A DNA stretch of 64,000 bases from assembly GCA_015056125.1 (NCBI GenBank), contig SVGW01000001.1, forward strand, positions 62,001 through 126,000. Direction: 5' to 3'. Numbering within the stretch: position 1 is the first letter of the stretch; each line of letters opens with the position of its first letter. The notes below the pieces were generated by a model. The model was not told the origin of the DNA and searched no databases. It saw only the letters and a list, made by a program, of their open reading frames with translations. Origin of the DNA: Clostridiales bacterium. GTDB lineage: Bacteria; Bacillota; Clostridia; Christensenellales; Aristaeellaceae. Below are positions 1-9,384 of the stretch, piece after piece. The translations under genes and the position numbers were made by a program.

Positions 1-1
1 G

Positions 2-1516
2 GTGCTGGATTACAGAACGGGGGAACTGAAAGCCATCGTGGGCGGGCGTACGGCCCCTACCAAGCGAAAAACCCTGAATCGCGCTGCGGATATGAATATG
101 CCTGTGGGTTCCTCCATCAAGCCCATCGCCGTCTATGCTCCAGCCATTGAACTGGGCGCAGGGGCGGGCTCCATTCTCTATAATATGCCCCTGCCCATCA
201 AGGGATGGACGGGCAGCGATGGCAAGGATTCCTGGCCTAAAAACTATGGCGGCTCCTCCTACCGGGGGCCTGAAACCATGCGCACCGCCATTGTAAGAAG
301 CGATAATACGGCGGCGGCTTATGCCCTGATGAATTTTGTGGGCGTGGAGCGATCGGCGGATTATCTTTTGCGCTTGGGGGTATCGGAAGAGCATATCAAC
401 CGCACGCCCTTTGGCCTGGCCCTTGGCTCCTCCGGCATTTCGCCCATTGAAATGGCCGTGGCCTTTGGCGTATTGGGCAATGGCGGCGTATATCAAAGCC
501 CCATCACCTTCCTTGGCATCTTTAAAGAGGATGCTCAGGGCCAGATGATCAATATTTATGATGGCCATTCCAATCAGGAGCGTCGCCAGGTATTTGAGGC
601 GTCCACCGCATGGCTCACCGTGGATATGCTCAAAGACGCCGTGTCCTCCGGCACCGGCACGGCAGCCAAAATTTCCGGTCAGACCGTGGCCGGCAAAACC
701 GGCACAAACTCCGATCAGAAGGGTGTATTCTTTGCCGGGCTCACCGGCTGGTACTGCGCCAGCGTATGGATCGGCCATGATAATTATAAAGCGCTTTCCT
801 CCAAAACCACCGGCGGCAATAGCGCGGCGAAGCTGTGGAAAGCCTTTATGCAGCCCATTCACCAGAATCTTTCCAACCGGGATATTATGGAAGGCAGCGC
901 CTCGGATTACGGCTTGGTGAAGGTGACTACCTGCAATGTGTCCGGGCAATTGGCCACCGATGCCTGCCGTACCGACGCCATGGATTACGGCACCACCACC
1001 GATTACTGGCCCCGCTCCAGCGCCCCCGCCGTTTCCTGCCAAATGCACTATACCCTCACCGTGTGCACCTCTTCCGGGATGCTGGCTAGCGAATACTGTC
1101 CCTCCCGGGCCAATCAGGGCGTGGTGATGCTGCCCATCGGCCATCCCCTCTATGAATATACCAACTCTTCTTATGCCGCCATTCTTTCTGATTACCTGGG
1201 CGAATACGCCGCCCTTCGCCTCACTACGGACGGCAATGCCAATGCCGCTATGCTTCAGGGCTACACTTGCCCGGTGCATAGAAATGCAGGAAGCTATGAG
1301 CAGGCCATTGTGCAATCCCAGCTCTTGCCGGATGCCCAGCGCCTTCTTTCCCAGGCCCAGAATCAGCTGGCGGCCATGTCGCCCAGCTATTATGGCTACA
1401 ACGCTCTGCTCAACGCCATTAATGATTTGAGCAGCGTGATCTACAGCAATCCCACCAGCGCAGAGTTGGCAGCCGCTATGACCCGGCTCACCCAGGCCAT
1501 GGCTGCAGCTCAATAA
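2..1516 (+). CDS. Penicillin-binding protein (PBP1A-type transpeptidase domain), 5' truncated by window start
   Basis: PVGSSIKPIAVYAPA (SxxK), SDN (RSDNTAAAY), KTGTN motifs in order; reading frame open at window edge. Confidence 0.9.
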   Translation: MLDYRTGELKAIVGGRTAPTKRKTLNRAADMNMPVGSSIKPIAVYAPAIELGAGAGSILYNMPLPIKGWTGSDGKDSWPKNYGGSSYRGPETMRTAIVRSDNTAAAYALMNFVGVERSADYLLRLGVSEEHINRTPFGLALGSSGISPIEMAVAFGVLGNGGVYQSPITFLGIFKEDAQGQMINIYDGHSNQERRQVFEASTAWLTVDMLKDAVSSGTGTAAKISGQTVAGKTGTNSDQKGVFFAGLTGWYCASVWIGHDNYKALSSKTTGGNSAAKLWKAFMQPIHQNLSNRDIMEGSASDYGLVKVTTCNVSGQLATDACRTDAMDYGTTTDYWPRSSAPAVSCQMHYTLTVCTSSGMLASEYCPSRANQGVVMLPIGHPLYEYTNSSYAAILSDYLGEYAALRLTTDGNANAAMLQGYTCPVHRNAGSYEQAIVQSQLLPDAQRLLSQAQNQLAAMSPSYYGYNALLNAINDLSSVIYSNPTSAELAAAMTRLTQAMAAAQ

Positions 1517-1519
1517 GAA

Positions 1520-1578
1520 AATATCCTCTCCTAAAATTGACAGGATATGTCAATGTTGGAGAGGATATTGCTTTTTTT
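1520..1578 (+). terminator. Rho-independent terminator after PBP
   Basis: atatcctctcc...ggagaggatat stem with inner ttgaca/tgtcaa hairpin, followed by a T-run. Confidence 0.75.
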
Positions 1579-1641
1579 CAAAAAACAAGGTAAAATAGAA
1601 AAAGGTTACAAAGTGAACGAAGAAAGCGAGGGGTTTTATTC

Positions 1642-2520
1642 GTGGAAATGAACTATGTGTTTATGACCGACAGTGACAGCGATTTGCTCTATTCTATCGC
1701 TGATGAAAAAAATATTCCCGTTGTAAAAATGCCCTATATTCTTGACGGCAAGGAATACCTGGATGATAACGGCCGCGCCGGAATCGAAAAGGATTTTTTC
1801 GATCGGATGCGCGCAGGCGCCACGCCCAGCACTTCCCTTTTGCCCACGGAAGTGTATCTGGAATACTTTGAGCCCATTCTTAAGGAAAAGGATCTTTTGT
1901 TTGTGGCCTTTTCCTCCCAGATGTCTGCCACCATCAATAATGTGATGGAAGCCAAGGAGCAGCTCTTGGAAAAGTATCCCGAGCGCAAGTTCATCGTAGT
2001 GGATACTTTGAGCATTTCCGGCCCCATGAGCGTTCTGGTGCTGGGCGCTTATGAGCAGTATGAGCAGGGCAAGAGCATGGAGGAAGTGGAGCAGTGGATC
2101 CGGGATAATCGGCTGCGGGCTCAGGCCTATTTCACGGTGGAAGATCTTAAATATCTCCGCCGGGGCGGCCGTATTTCTTCTGCCAGCGCCGTGATGGGCA
2201 CTGTGCTGGATATCAAGCCGATCATCTCTATGAGCCGGGCCGGTAAGCTGGAATCGGCCGAAAAGGTGCAAGGCCGGAAAAAGGCGCTGCGCACGGTGGT
2301 GGAGCGCACTGTGGAAAATATCGAAGAACCCGAAAATCAAACCCTGATCCTGCTTCATGCCGATGCCCCTGCCGAAGCCGAGCGAGTGGCCGAAATGCTG
2401 CGCCAGCGCATCCCCACCCTCCGGGATATCCGCATCCAGATGGTGGGCCCGGTGATCGGCGCCCATTGCGGCCCCGGCACCATCGCCACCTGCTTTATGG
2501 GCAAGGAACGCCAGAAGTAA
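1642..2520 (+). CDS. DegV family (fatty-acid-binding) protein
   Basis: DSDSDLLYSIADEKNIPVVKMPY; ATPSTSLLPTEVYLEYFEPIL; RRGGRISSASAVMGTVLDIKPI; GTG start. Confidence 0.85.
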   Translation: MEMNYVFMTDSDSDLLYSIADEKNIPVVKMPYILDGKEYLDDNGRAGIEKDFFDRMRAGATPSTSLLPTEVYLEYFEPILKEKDLLFVAFSSQMSATINNVMEAKEQLLEKYPERKFIVVDTLSISGPMSVLVLGAYEQYEQGKSMEEVEQWIRDNRLRAQAYFTVEDLKYLRRGGRISSASAVMGTVLDIKPIISMSRAGKLESAEKVQGRKKALRTVVERTVENIEEPENQTLILLHADAPAEAERVAEMLRQRIPTLRDIRIQMVGPVIGAHCGPGTIATCFMGKERQK

Positions 2521-2537
2521 AAAACGCTTTTATCATA

Positions 2538-2570
2538 AAAACTGCCCGGGCTTGAGCGCCCGGGCAGTTT
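2538..2570 (+). terminator. GC-rich hairpin after degV-like gene (weak T-run)
   Basis: aaactgcccggg...cccgggcagttt perfect inverted repeat. Confidence 0.5.
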
Positions 2571-2586
2571 ACAGGAGGAAAAACAA

Positions 2587-2898
2587 ATGGGAACCGAAAT
2601 TCAGATTTACGAAATTCTGGAAATGGTGATGATCTTTAGCTTCGGCGCTTCCTGGCCGCTGAATGTGCTCAAATCCTGGCGCGCCCGCACTACCAAGGGC
2701 AAGAGCCTGGGCTTTCTCTGCCTGATTCTCTTTGGCTATGTGGCCGGCATCGTGGGTAAGCTCCTTAACCCCGTGTATATGGCGGAATTTGCCCAGAAGT
2801 GGTATGTGCTTTCCCTGTATGTGCTCAATTTCATCATGGTGTTCACCGATTTTTGCCTGTACTTCCGCAATAAGCGGCTGGATAACGCGAAAAAGTAA
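2587..2898 (+). CDS. Small membrane protein, PQ-loop/SemiSWEET-like
   Basis: Three hydrophobic segments; FGASWPLNVLKSWRARTTKGKSLGFL resembles PQ-loop/SWEET repeat; RBS aggagg. Confidence 0.6.
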   Translation: MGTEIQIYEILEMVMIFSFGASWPLNVLKSWRARTTKGKSLGFLCLILFGYVAGIVGKLLNPVYMAEFAQKWYVLSLYVLNFIMVFTDFCLYFRNKRLDNAKK

Positions 2899-2904
2899 AA
2901 ATTG

Positions 2905-2935
2905 AAAAAGCTGCGGCGAAAAGCCGCAGCTTTTT
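2905..2935. terminator. Bidirectional intrinsic terminator between convergent genes
   Basis: aaaaagctgcggc gaaaa gccgcagcttttt. Confidence 0.85.
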
Positions 2936-2937
2936 GT

Positions 2938-4518
2938 TTACGGGTTTGTGGGAATATGGCTGAGGGTCAGAGCCGCCCGTTCTGATATGTTTACGGTGGA
3001 AAGCGTGTATACGGAAGTGTGCAGAATGTCCCGGAAGGGCTGTGTCCAGATGGAAGGAATGCAGGCGCTCCCATTGGCCATGCCCAGAATAGAGCCTACC
3101 GTGGCGCCGTTGCAATCGGTGTCAAAGCCGGCCTCCACAGCCATGCAAATGGATTTTGCATAGTCGCCTTTTCCGTACAGGAGGGAGGCAGTGACGATGA
3201 CGGCGTTTGAAATGGTATGCAGCCAGTGGTAGCGAAGACGATCATCGTATTTCTGATGAATCTGCTCAAAGCAATCTTTCTGTGAAACACCGCTCCGATA
3301 AAGATTCAGCAGCCAGCAAATGGCTTCATAAAGCCGGGAAGTGGCGGGGATTTCCGCCATTCCCCGTTCAATAATGGCTTCAATATGGTTGGTGGAAGCG
3401 GCGGCAGCGATCATGGCGGAAACATACATTTCGCCGTAAATGCCGTTTTTTATGTGGGAAATGGAAGCGTCTCTCCAGGCCATTTCGGCTGCTTTTTCCG
3501 GATCGCCGGGATTGATATAGCCGAAATAGTCGCCGCGGATCTGTGCGCCGATCATTTCCCGATAGGGATTTTGGTAAAGCGCCGTTTGCGGGGGCTCGAA
3601 GCCATTGACAAAGTTGATATAGGCGAAACGCTCTGCCGTGCAATAGGCATTCAGTTTCTGGGCTTCCAGCCAGAAGGCGGATACGTCATAAGGGGTGAAA
3701 TCCCGGCCGTAGTGATCGATCAGCAATTGATACAGCACCATGTAATTGGTATCGTCATCAGCGGGCATGCCGTCAATTTCATCGGCATAGTGGCGGCCTT
3801 TGAATGGAAAGCGGTATTTGGCGCAGATTTCATCTGTGATATCCTTTTTCAGGATATACCGGTGCATGGGATAATTTCCCGTTTCTTTTAGGAAAGGGAT
3901 AAGCTCGTCCAATTTGATTCCTTCCACGGTTTTTCCCAGCATGCAGCCGGCAATCCGGCCAAGCCATGCGCCAAGAATTTTATCTTTCAATGTTTTCCGG
4001 TCAACGGGCAAAGGAATATCGCATTTCTTTCGCAAAAGACGGATGCTTTGCAGGTCCGATGGCTCTTTATAGGGATAGCCTTCTTTGTGCTTAGCGGAAG
4101 CAACGATTTCAAACAGCACATCTCCCAGCTTCTTTTTGAAAGCATTCTTGGGCAGGCGGGCCACTGCTTCAAACAGATCCCGGTAGGCTTCAATATCCAG
4201 CCCTTCTTCCGTGGACTGACGATATTCCACTTCCAGAAAAGCGGGATAAAATCTTCTGTCGTCCAGTGTGGCATAATGGGGCTTGATGGCATTGTAATCC
4301 AGCGCTTCCATCAGTCTGTCGCTGCGCTGAAGAATCATTTCATCCAGAGAAATATCAAAATACTTGGATATTTCAATTAGTTTGCTCAATTCCGGCGTGG
4401 CTGTGCCGTTTTCCCATTTTTGCACCGCCTGCCTGGATACATGGAAAATATGTGCAAATTCTTCCTGGGTTATTTTTGCTTTCATCCGCAATTCATAAAT
4501 TGCATCGTTGACGGCCAT
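2938..4518 (-). CDS. XRE-type HTH fused to ADP-ribosylglycohydrolase (DraG-like)
   Basis: ITQEEFAHIFHVSRQAVQKWENGTATP (HTH) then DKILGAWLGRIAGCMLGK, DDDTNYMVL, GFDTDCNGATVGSILG (DraG motifs). Confidence 0.85.
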   Translation of the reverse strand: MAVNDAIYELRMKAKITQEEFAHIFHVSRQAVQKWENGTATPELSKLIEISKYFDISLDEMILQRSDRLMEALDYNAIKPHYATLDDRRFYPAFLEVEYRQSTEEGLDIEAYRDLFEAVARLPKNAFKKKLGDVLFEIVASAKHKEGYPYKEPSDLQSIRLLRKKCDIPLPVDRKTLKDKILGAWLGRIAGCMLGKTVEGIKLDELIPFLKETGNYPMHRYILKKDITDEICAKYRFPFKGRHYADEIDGMPADDDTNYMVLYQLLIDHYGRDFTPYDVSAFWLEAQKLNAYCTAERFAYINFVNGFEPPQTALYQNPYREMIGAQIRGDYFGYINPGDPEKAAEMAWRDASISHIKNGIYGEMYVSAMIAAAASTNHIEAIIERGMAEIPATSRLYEAICWLLNLYRSGVSQKDCFEQIHQKYDDRLRYHWLHTISNAVIVTASLLYGKGDYAKSICMAVEAGFDTDCNGATVGSILGMANGSACIPSIWTQPFRDILHTSVYTLSTVNISERAALTLSHIPTNP

Positions 4519-4642
4519 GTGTTTTCCTTCTTTCTTTTTTTTTTGAGTATAAAATAATTTATCCTCTCAGGCAACCAACCTGGCTGTGCTTTTTTGGCAA
4601 CCGGCAGTTGACAGAAAAAGCAAAAAAATTTCCTGAAAGTAG

Positions 4643-4671
4643 TTGACAAGCTGGATGGGAATGCGTATACT
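4643..4671 (+). promoter_or_regulatory. Near-consensus sigma-A promoter for leader ORF and ABC exporter
   Basis: TTGACA (4643-4648) - 17 nt - TATACT (4666-4671). Confidence 0.75.
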
Positions 4672-4712
4672 GGAACAGCAATCAAAATTTACAAGAAAGG
4701 AGGCCGCACAAC

Positions 4713-4805
4713 ATGACGAATCGTACTAACTTCCAGAAGTTCATTCTCGCATACGTTGGAGAGGGTACCTCTCTGTCTGTTTGCGGCCGCCTGAGAGCAG
4801 TATAG
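4713..4805 (+). CDS. 30-aa leader peptide candidate MTNRTNFQKFILAYVGEGTSLSVCGRLRAV
   Basis: ATG preceded by aaaggagg (9-nt spacing) downstream of a consensus promoter; ends TAG; followed by an intrinsic terminator; below the ORF-track length cutoff. Confidence 0.6.
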   Translation: MTNRTNFQKFILAYVGEGTSLSVCGRLRAV

Positions 4806-4835
4806 CATTCATTTGGCTATCTTCTGCGAATATTC

Positions 4836-4869
4836 AGGGCACTGGCTGCAAAAGCCGGCGCCCTTTTTT
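4836..4869 (+). terminator. Intrinsic terminator/attenuator between leader ORF and ABC exporter
   Basis: agggc-act-ggct gcaaa agcc-ggc-gccct followed by tttttt. Confidence 0.65.
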
Positions 4870-4964
4870 CATATCCATTGCCACCCTGCGCGAGGGGGAG
4901 CGCGCAGCGGCCAACGCACTTTCTTACTCATTTCAACCGTTTTTTGCAAGGAGGGGATTATCCC

Positions 4965-6788
4965 ATGCATTCCCGCAAGCTTCACCTGATGGGGAAGCTG
5001 ATTCTTAAAAACAAGTGGTTTTTTCTGGTGGCCCTTGTTTGCACGGTGATGACCGTGATCATTGATTTCATTACGCCCATTGTGTTGGCGGAAACGCTGG
5101 ATTATTACCTGCAGGGCAAGCCCTCCAGGATGCCCGGGTTTATCAACGCCTGGGTGGATTCCATTGGCGGCCGGGAATTTATGGCCCGGAATCTGTGGAT
5201 TGTGGGCCTGGTGCTGGTGGGGCTGAATTTGATCAGCGGCGTATTTTCCTTCACCAAAAGCCGCACCCAATCCATCGCCGGCGAAAATGTATCGCTTACG
5301 CTGCGCGAGCGCCTCTATTCCCATATCCAGAAGCTGCCCTTTGCCTATCATGTGAAAGCGGAAACGGGGGATCTGGTGCAAAGGTGCACTTCGGACGTGG
5401 AAACCGTGCGCCGCTTCCTGGCTATGCAGATGATGGCTGTGGTGAACGCCATCATGATGATCGCCTTTGCGCTGGTGTATCTCTTTGGAGAAAGCGTAAA
5501 GATTACGTTGATCAGCATGATTATGGTGCCCGGGCTTTTCCTGTTTGCGTATTTGTTCTTTAAGCTGGTGATCAAGAATTTCCGCCTCTCCGATGAAGCG
5601 GAGGGCAAGATGAGCGCCGTTTTGCAGGAAAATCTCACCGGCGTGCGCGTGGTGCGCGCCTTTGGCCAGCAGGAATATGAAGTGGAAAAATTTGAAAAGG
5701 TGAGCGCCGATTACCGGGTGAAAACCTTTAAGCTGTGCAAGCTCCTGGCGGTTTATTGGGCCACCAGCGATGCCCTGAGCATGTTTCAATCCATGCTTAC
5801 CCTGCTCACCTGCGTATTTTTTGCCATCCGAGGGGATATCACCATCGGTACCCTCACCATCTTCACCTCCTATATCTGGAAGCTGCTCAATCCCATCCGT
5901 CAGCTGGGCCGCATCCTCTCCGATGCGGGCAAGAGCTCGGTGGCCATGGGCCGTATCGATGAAATCTTGTCCACCCCCACCGAGCCGGAAGAGCCCGGCG
6001 CCCTCAAGCCTTCTCTCAAGGGCGATATCGTATTTGATCATGTGAATTTCCACTATGATGAGGGCCGGGAAGTGCTCAAGGATATGAGCTTTGTGATCCC
6101 TGCCGGGAAAACCGTGGCCATTCTGGGCGCCACTGGCAGCGGCAAATCCTCCGTAGTGCATCTGATCCAGCGGCTCTTTGAGCCCCAGGAGGGTGAAATC
6201 CGCATTGGCGGCACACCCATCAATAAGATCGATCGCTATCATCTGCGTTCCCGGGTGGGCTTGGTTTTGCAGGAGCCCTTCCTCTATTCCAAGACGCTCA
6301 AGGAAAACGTGGGCATTGCCGTAAAGGATGCTTCCGAGGAAGCCATTGACCGGGCGGTGACCGATGCCGCTGCCAAGCAGTTTATCCTGGAAAGCGATAA
6401 AGGATTTGATACCGTAGTGGGCGAGCGGGGCGTCACTCTGTCCGGCGGACAAAAGCAGCGGGTGGCCATTGCCCGCACGTTGATGAAGGATAATGATATC
6501 CTCATTTTTGACGATTCCCTGTCCGCTGTGGATACGGAAACAGACGCACAGATCCGCGCAGCGCTGAAAAAGCGCAGCCAGGATACCACCACCATTATCA
6601 TCAGCCACCGCATCGTCACCCTCTCCCAGGCGGATCTGGTGCTGGTGATGGAGGATGGGCGCATTTCCGAGCAGGGTACCCATGAAGAGCTGATTCATTC
6701 CGGCGGCCTGTACAGCAAAATTTTCAATATCCAGTCCGCGCTGGAGGAAGAATTCAAAGAGGAGAAAAATAGCCATGCAACAGTTTGA
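4965..6788 (+). CDS. ABC exporter half-transporter 1 (TMD-NBD, multidrug/lipid type)
   Basis: Six-TM region, GATGSGKSS Walker A, LSGGQKQRVAIARTL signature, ILIFDDSLSAVD Walker B; start at 4965 with aaggagggg RBS. Confidence 0.92.
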   Translation: MHSRKLHLMGKLILKNKWFFLVALVCTVMTVIIDFITPIVLAETLDYYLQGKPSRMPGFINAWVDSIGGREFMARNLWIVGLVLVGLNLISGVFSFTKSRTQSIAGENVSLTLRERLYSHIQKLPFAYHVKAETGDLVQRCTSDVETVRRFLAMQMMAVVNAIMMIAFALVYLFGESVKITLISMIMVPGLFLFAYLFFKLVIKNFRLSDEAEGKMSAVLQENLTGVRVVRAFGQQEYEVEKFEKVSADYRVKTFKLCKLLAVYWATSDALSMFQSMLTLLTCVFFAIRGDITIGTLTIFTSYIWKLLNPIRQLGRILSDAGKSSVAMGRIDEILSTPTEPEEPGALKPSLKGDIVFDHVNFHYDEGREVLKDMSFVIPAGKTVAILGATGSGKSSVVHLIQRLFEPQEGEIRIGGTPINKIDRYHLRSRVGLVLQEPFLYSKTLKENVGIAVKDASEEAIDRAVTDAAAKQFILESDKGFDTVVGERGVTLSGGQKQRVAIARTLMKDNDILIFDDSLSAVDTETDAQIRAALKKRSQDTTTIIISHRIVTLSQADLVLVMEDGRISEQGTHEELIHSGGLYSKIFNIQSALEEEFKEEKNSHATV

Positions 6789-8619
6789 TGAGCAGGATTA
6801 TACCAAGCGATTTGACCTGTCGCTGTGGAAAAAGATTCTGCGTTATGCCAAAGAATATCATATCGATCTGTATAAGCTGGGGGGCTACATGGCCCTGACC
6901 GCGGGATGCGACGTGGTTTTCCCGCTGATGACCAGCTATGCCATCGATCATTTCATTCCCAATCTCAATCATGCCGGGGGCACGGAAGGCCTGCCTGGCT
7001 TCGTGGCGGCCTATGTGCTCCTGGTAGCGCTGCAGGTGTTCACCATTTTCCGCTTTCTGTATTTGGGAGGTAAAATTGAGGTGGGCGTGTGCTACACCAT
7101 CCGCAAGCGCGCCTTCCGAAAATTGCAGGAGCTTCCCTTTTCCTATTATGATAGGATGCCGGTAGGCTATCTCATGAGCCGTATGACCAGCGATACCCAG
7201 CGCCTGGCGGAAACCATCGGCTGGTCGCTGCTGGACTTGGCCTGGGGCGTTGTGATGCTGGTGGCCGCCGGGATTACCATGTTCCTGCTCAATTGGAAAA
7301 TGTCCCTGGTGGTGTTGCTTGTGGTGCCGCCCCTGGCGGTGGTTTCCTGGTGGTTCCAGCAAAGGATTCTCAAAGCCTACCGCAGTGTACGCAAAACCAA
7401 CAGCAAAATTACTGGCGCTTTCAATGAAGGCATCATGGGCGCTAAAACCACCAAGACCCTGGTGCGCGAGGAAATGAACATGGCGGAGTTTACGGAGCTC
7501 ACCCGTGAAATGAAGCGTTCCTCTGTGCGCGCTGCATCCTTTTCCGCCGTGTATCTTCCCATCGTCGTTTCCCTGGGCTCCCTGGCCACGGCCTATGCCC
7601 TGTGGAAGGGCGGCCAGCAGGTGCTGATCGGGGGTATGACCCTGGGCGTATTGCAGGTATTTGTCAATTACACGGTACAGTTTTTTGAGCCCATCCGCAA
7701 TATCGCCAATGTGTTTGCCGAAATGCAGTCCGCCCAGGCGGCGGCTGAGCGGGTGATGACCTTGCTGGAAACGGAGCCGGATATTGTGGATACCCCCGAA
7801 GTAGAAGAAAAATTCGGCGATAATTTCCATCCCAAGAAGGAAAACTGGCCCGCGCTGCACGGCGATATCGAATTTGATCATGTGGATTTCCAGTACAAGG
7901 AAGGGGAAAAGGTGCTTTCCGATTTCAATCTTACGGTGAAAGCAGGGGAGACCATCGCCCTGGTTGGCCCCACGGGGGCAGGAAAATCCACGGTGGTGAA
8001 TCTGGTGTGCCGGTTTTATGAGCCCACGGGCGGCCAGATCAAGATTGACGGGGTGAATTACAAAGAGCGCAGCCAGCTTTGGCTGCAAAGCAATCTGGGC
8101 TATGTGCTCCAGGAGCCGCGCCTTTTCTCCGGCACCATTCGGGATAATATCCGCTATGCCAAATTGGATGCCACCGATGAGGAAGTGGAAGCGGCGGCGC
8201 GTATGGTCAATGCCGAGCCCTTCATTCTCAAAATGGAAAAAGGCTATGATACCGATGTGGGCGAAGGCGGCAGCCGCCTGTCCACCGGGGAAAAGCAGCT
8301 GATCTCCTTTGCTCGGGCCATCCTGGCCGATCCCCGCATTTTCGTGCTGGATGAGGCCACCTCCTCCGTGGATACCCAGACCGAGCAGATCATTCAGCAT
8401 GCCATTTCTAAGGTGCTCACCGGGCGCACTTCCTTCATCATCGCCCATCGCCTTTCCACCATCCGCACCGCCGATCGCATCCTGGTGATCGATGACGGAA
8501 AGATCAAGGAAATGGGCACCCATCAGGAATTGCTCCGCCTCAAGGGCGCTTACTACAACCTCTACACCAACCAGTTCCAGGAAGAACAGGCTATGGAGAT
8601 TTTGGGTAAGGTGGAGTAA
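6775..8619 (+). CDS. ABC exporter half-transporter 2 (TMD-NBD)
   Basis: GPTGAGKSTVV Walker A, LSTGEKQLISFARAIL signature, IFVLDEATSSVD Walker B; overlaps upstream gene by 14 nt. Confidence 0.92.
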   Translation: MQQFDEQDYTKRFDLSLWKKILRYAKEYHIDLYKLGGYMALTAGCDVVFPLMTSYAIDHFIPNLNHAGGTEGLPGFVAAYVLLVALQVFTIFRFLYLGGKIEVGVCYTIRKRAFRKLQELPFSYYDRMPVGYLMSRMTSDTQRLAETIGWSLLDLAWGVVMLVAAGITMFLLNWKMSLVVLLVVPPLAVVSWWFQQRILKAYRSVRKTNSKITGAFNEGIMGAKTTKTLVREEMNMAEFTELTREMKRSSVRAASFSAVYLPIVVSLGSLATAYALWKGGQQVLIGGMTLGVLQVFVNYTVQFFEPIRNIANVFAEMQSAQAAAERVMTLLETEPDIVDTPEVEEKFGDNFHPKKENWPALHGDIEFDHVDFQYKEGEKVLSDFNLTVKAGETIALVGPTGAGKSTVVNLVCRFYEPTGGQIKIDGVNYKERSQLWLQSNLGYVLQEPRLFSGTIRDNIRYAKLDATDEEVEAAARMVNAEPFILKMEKGYDTDVGEGGSRLSTGEKQLISFARAILADPRIFVLDEATSSVDTQTEQIIQHAISKVLTGRTSFIIAHRLSTIRTADRILVIDDGKIKEMGTHQELLRLKGAYYNLYTNQFQEEQAMEILGKVE

Positions 8620-8625
8620 GAAGTG

Positions 8626-8686
8626 GCGGGGGAACCGTTCTTTGGAGGCCAAAGAACGGTTCCCCCGCACCCCTTCCAAGAAAGCC
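8626..8686 (-). repeat. Family-A hairpin repeat, copy 1
   Basis: 20-bp perfect stem gcgggggaaccgttctttgg/ccaaagaacggttcccccgc + tail accccttccaagaaagcc. Confidence 0.8.
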
Positions 8687-8710
8687 GAATATATATTGAG
8701 GAACATAAAC

Positions 8711-9304
8711 ATGTGTACAATAACCACGCATGCTGTTACTTTGGAAAAGAAGCTGGATCAAGGCAATCTCCGGCTCATTCCCCTGTGTGACGAGCATTTG
8801 CCCTATCTGTATCGATGGAACAGCGATACGGACGTGCTGTACTGGACGGAAGCAGATGACGTGATCGAGCCCTATTCCCCTGAAACGGTGAGAGCAATTT
8901 ACGGCGGCGTATCCAAGAATGCCTTTTGCTTTCTGGCGCAGCTGGATGATAAGCCCATAGGGGAATGCTGGCTGCAGAGGATGAATTTACCCAAGGTGCG
9001 CTCCCTGTACCCGGAAACCTGCGATGTGCGCCGGATTGATCTGTGCATAGGCGAAAAGGAATACTGGGGAAAAGGAATCGGCACGGAAATGCTCGCACTG
9101 CTGGTGCGCTTTGCATTTGAGCAGGAAAAAGTGGATGTGCTTCGCTGTTTCAGCGAAGATTACAATCTTCGTTCCCGGCGGGCCTTTGAGAAAAACGGCT
9201 TTTCCTTGGTGCTGTCGGAGCCCGTTTCCACCCCATCCCAGAAAAGAAACGTTGAATATCATTGGGAATTGACGAAAGAAGATTTTCTTTCATTTAGCGG
9301 CTAA
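8711..9304 (+). CDS. GNAT family N-acetyltransferase (AAC(6')/RimJ-like)
   Basis: LRLIPLCDEHLPYLYRW; EYWGKGIGTEMLALLVRFAF acetyl-CoA motif; NLRSRRAFEKNGF. Confidence 0.8.
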   Translation: MCTITTHAVTLEKKLDQGNLRLIPLCDEHLPYLYRWNSDTDVLYWTEADDVIEPYSPETVRAIYGGVSKNAFCFLAQLDDKPIGECWLQRMNLPKVRSLYPETCDVRRIDLCIGEKEYWGKGIGTEMLALLVRFAFEQEKVDVLRCFSEDYNLRSRRAFEKNGFSLVLSEPVSTPSQKRNVEYHWELTKEDFLSFSG

Positions 9305-9384
9305 GCAGCAGAAAAGCGATATATGGCTGGCAGGAGAATGCCCCTGCTGTGTTTCGTGTACGCAAATAACTGGAGGAAAGGAAA

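Noticed and set aside
4869-8727. Long minus-strand ORFs (4869-6776, 6754-8727) opposite the ABC exporters
   Set aside because: Mirror ORFs of genuine ABC genes; His-rich composition, no recognisable domains
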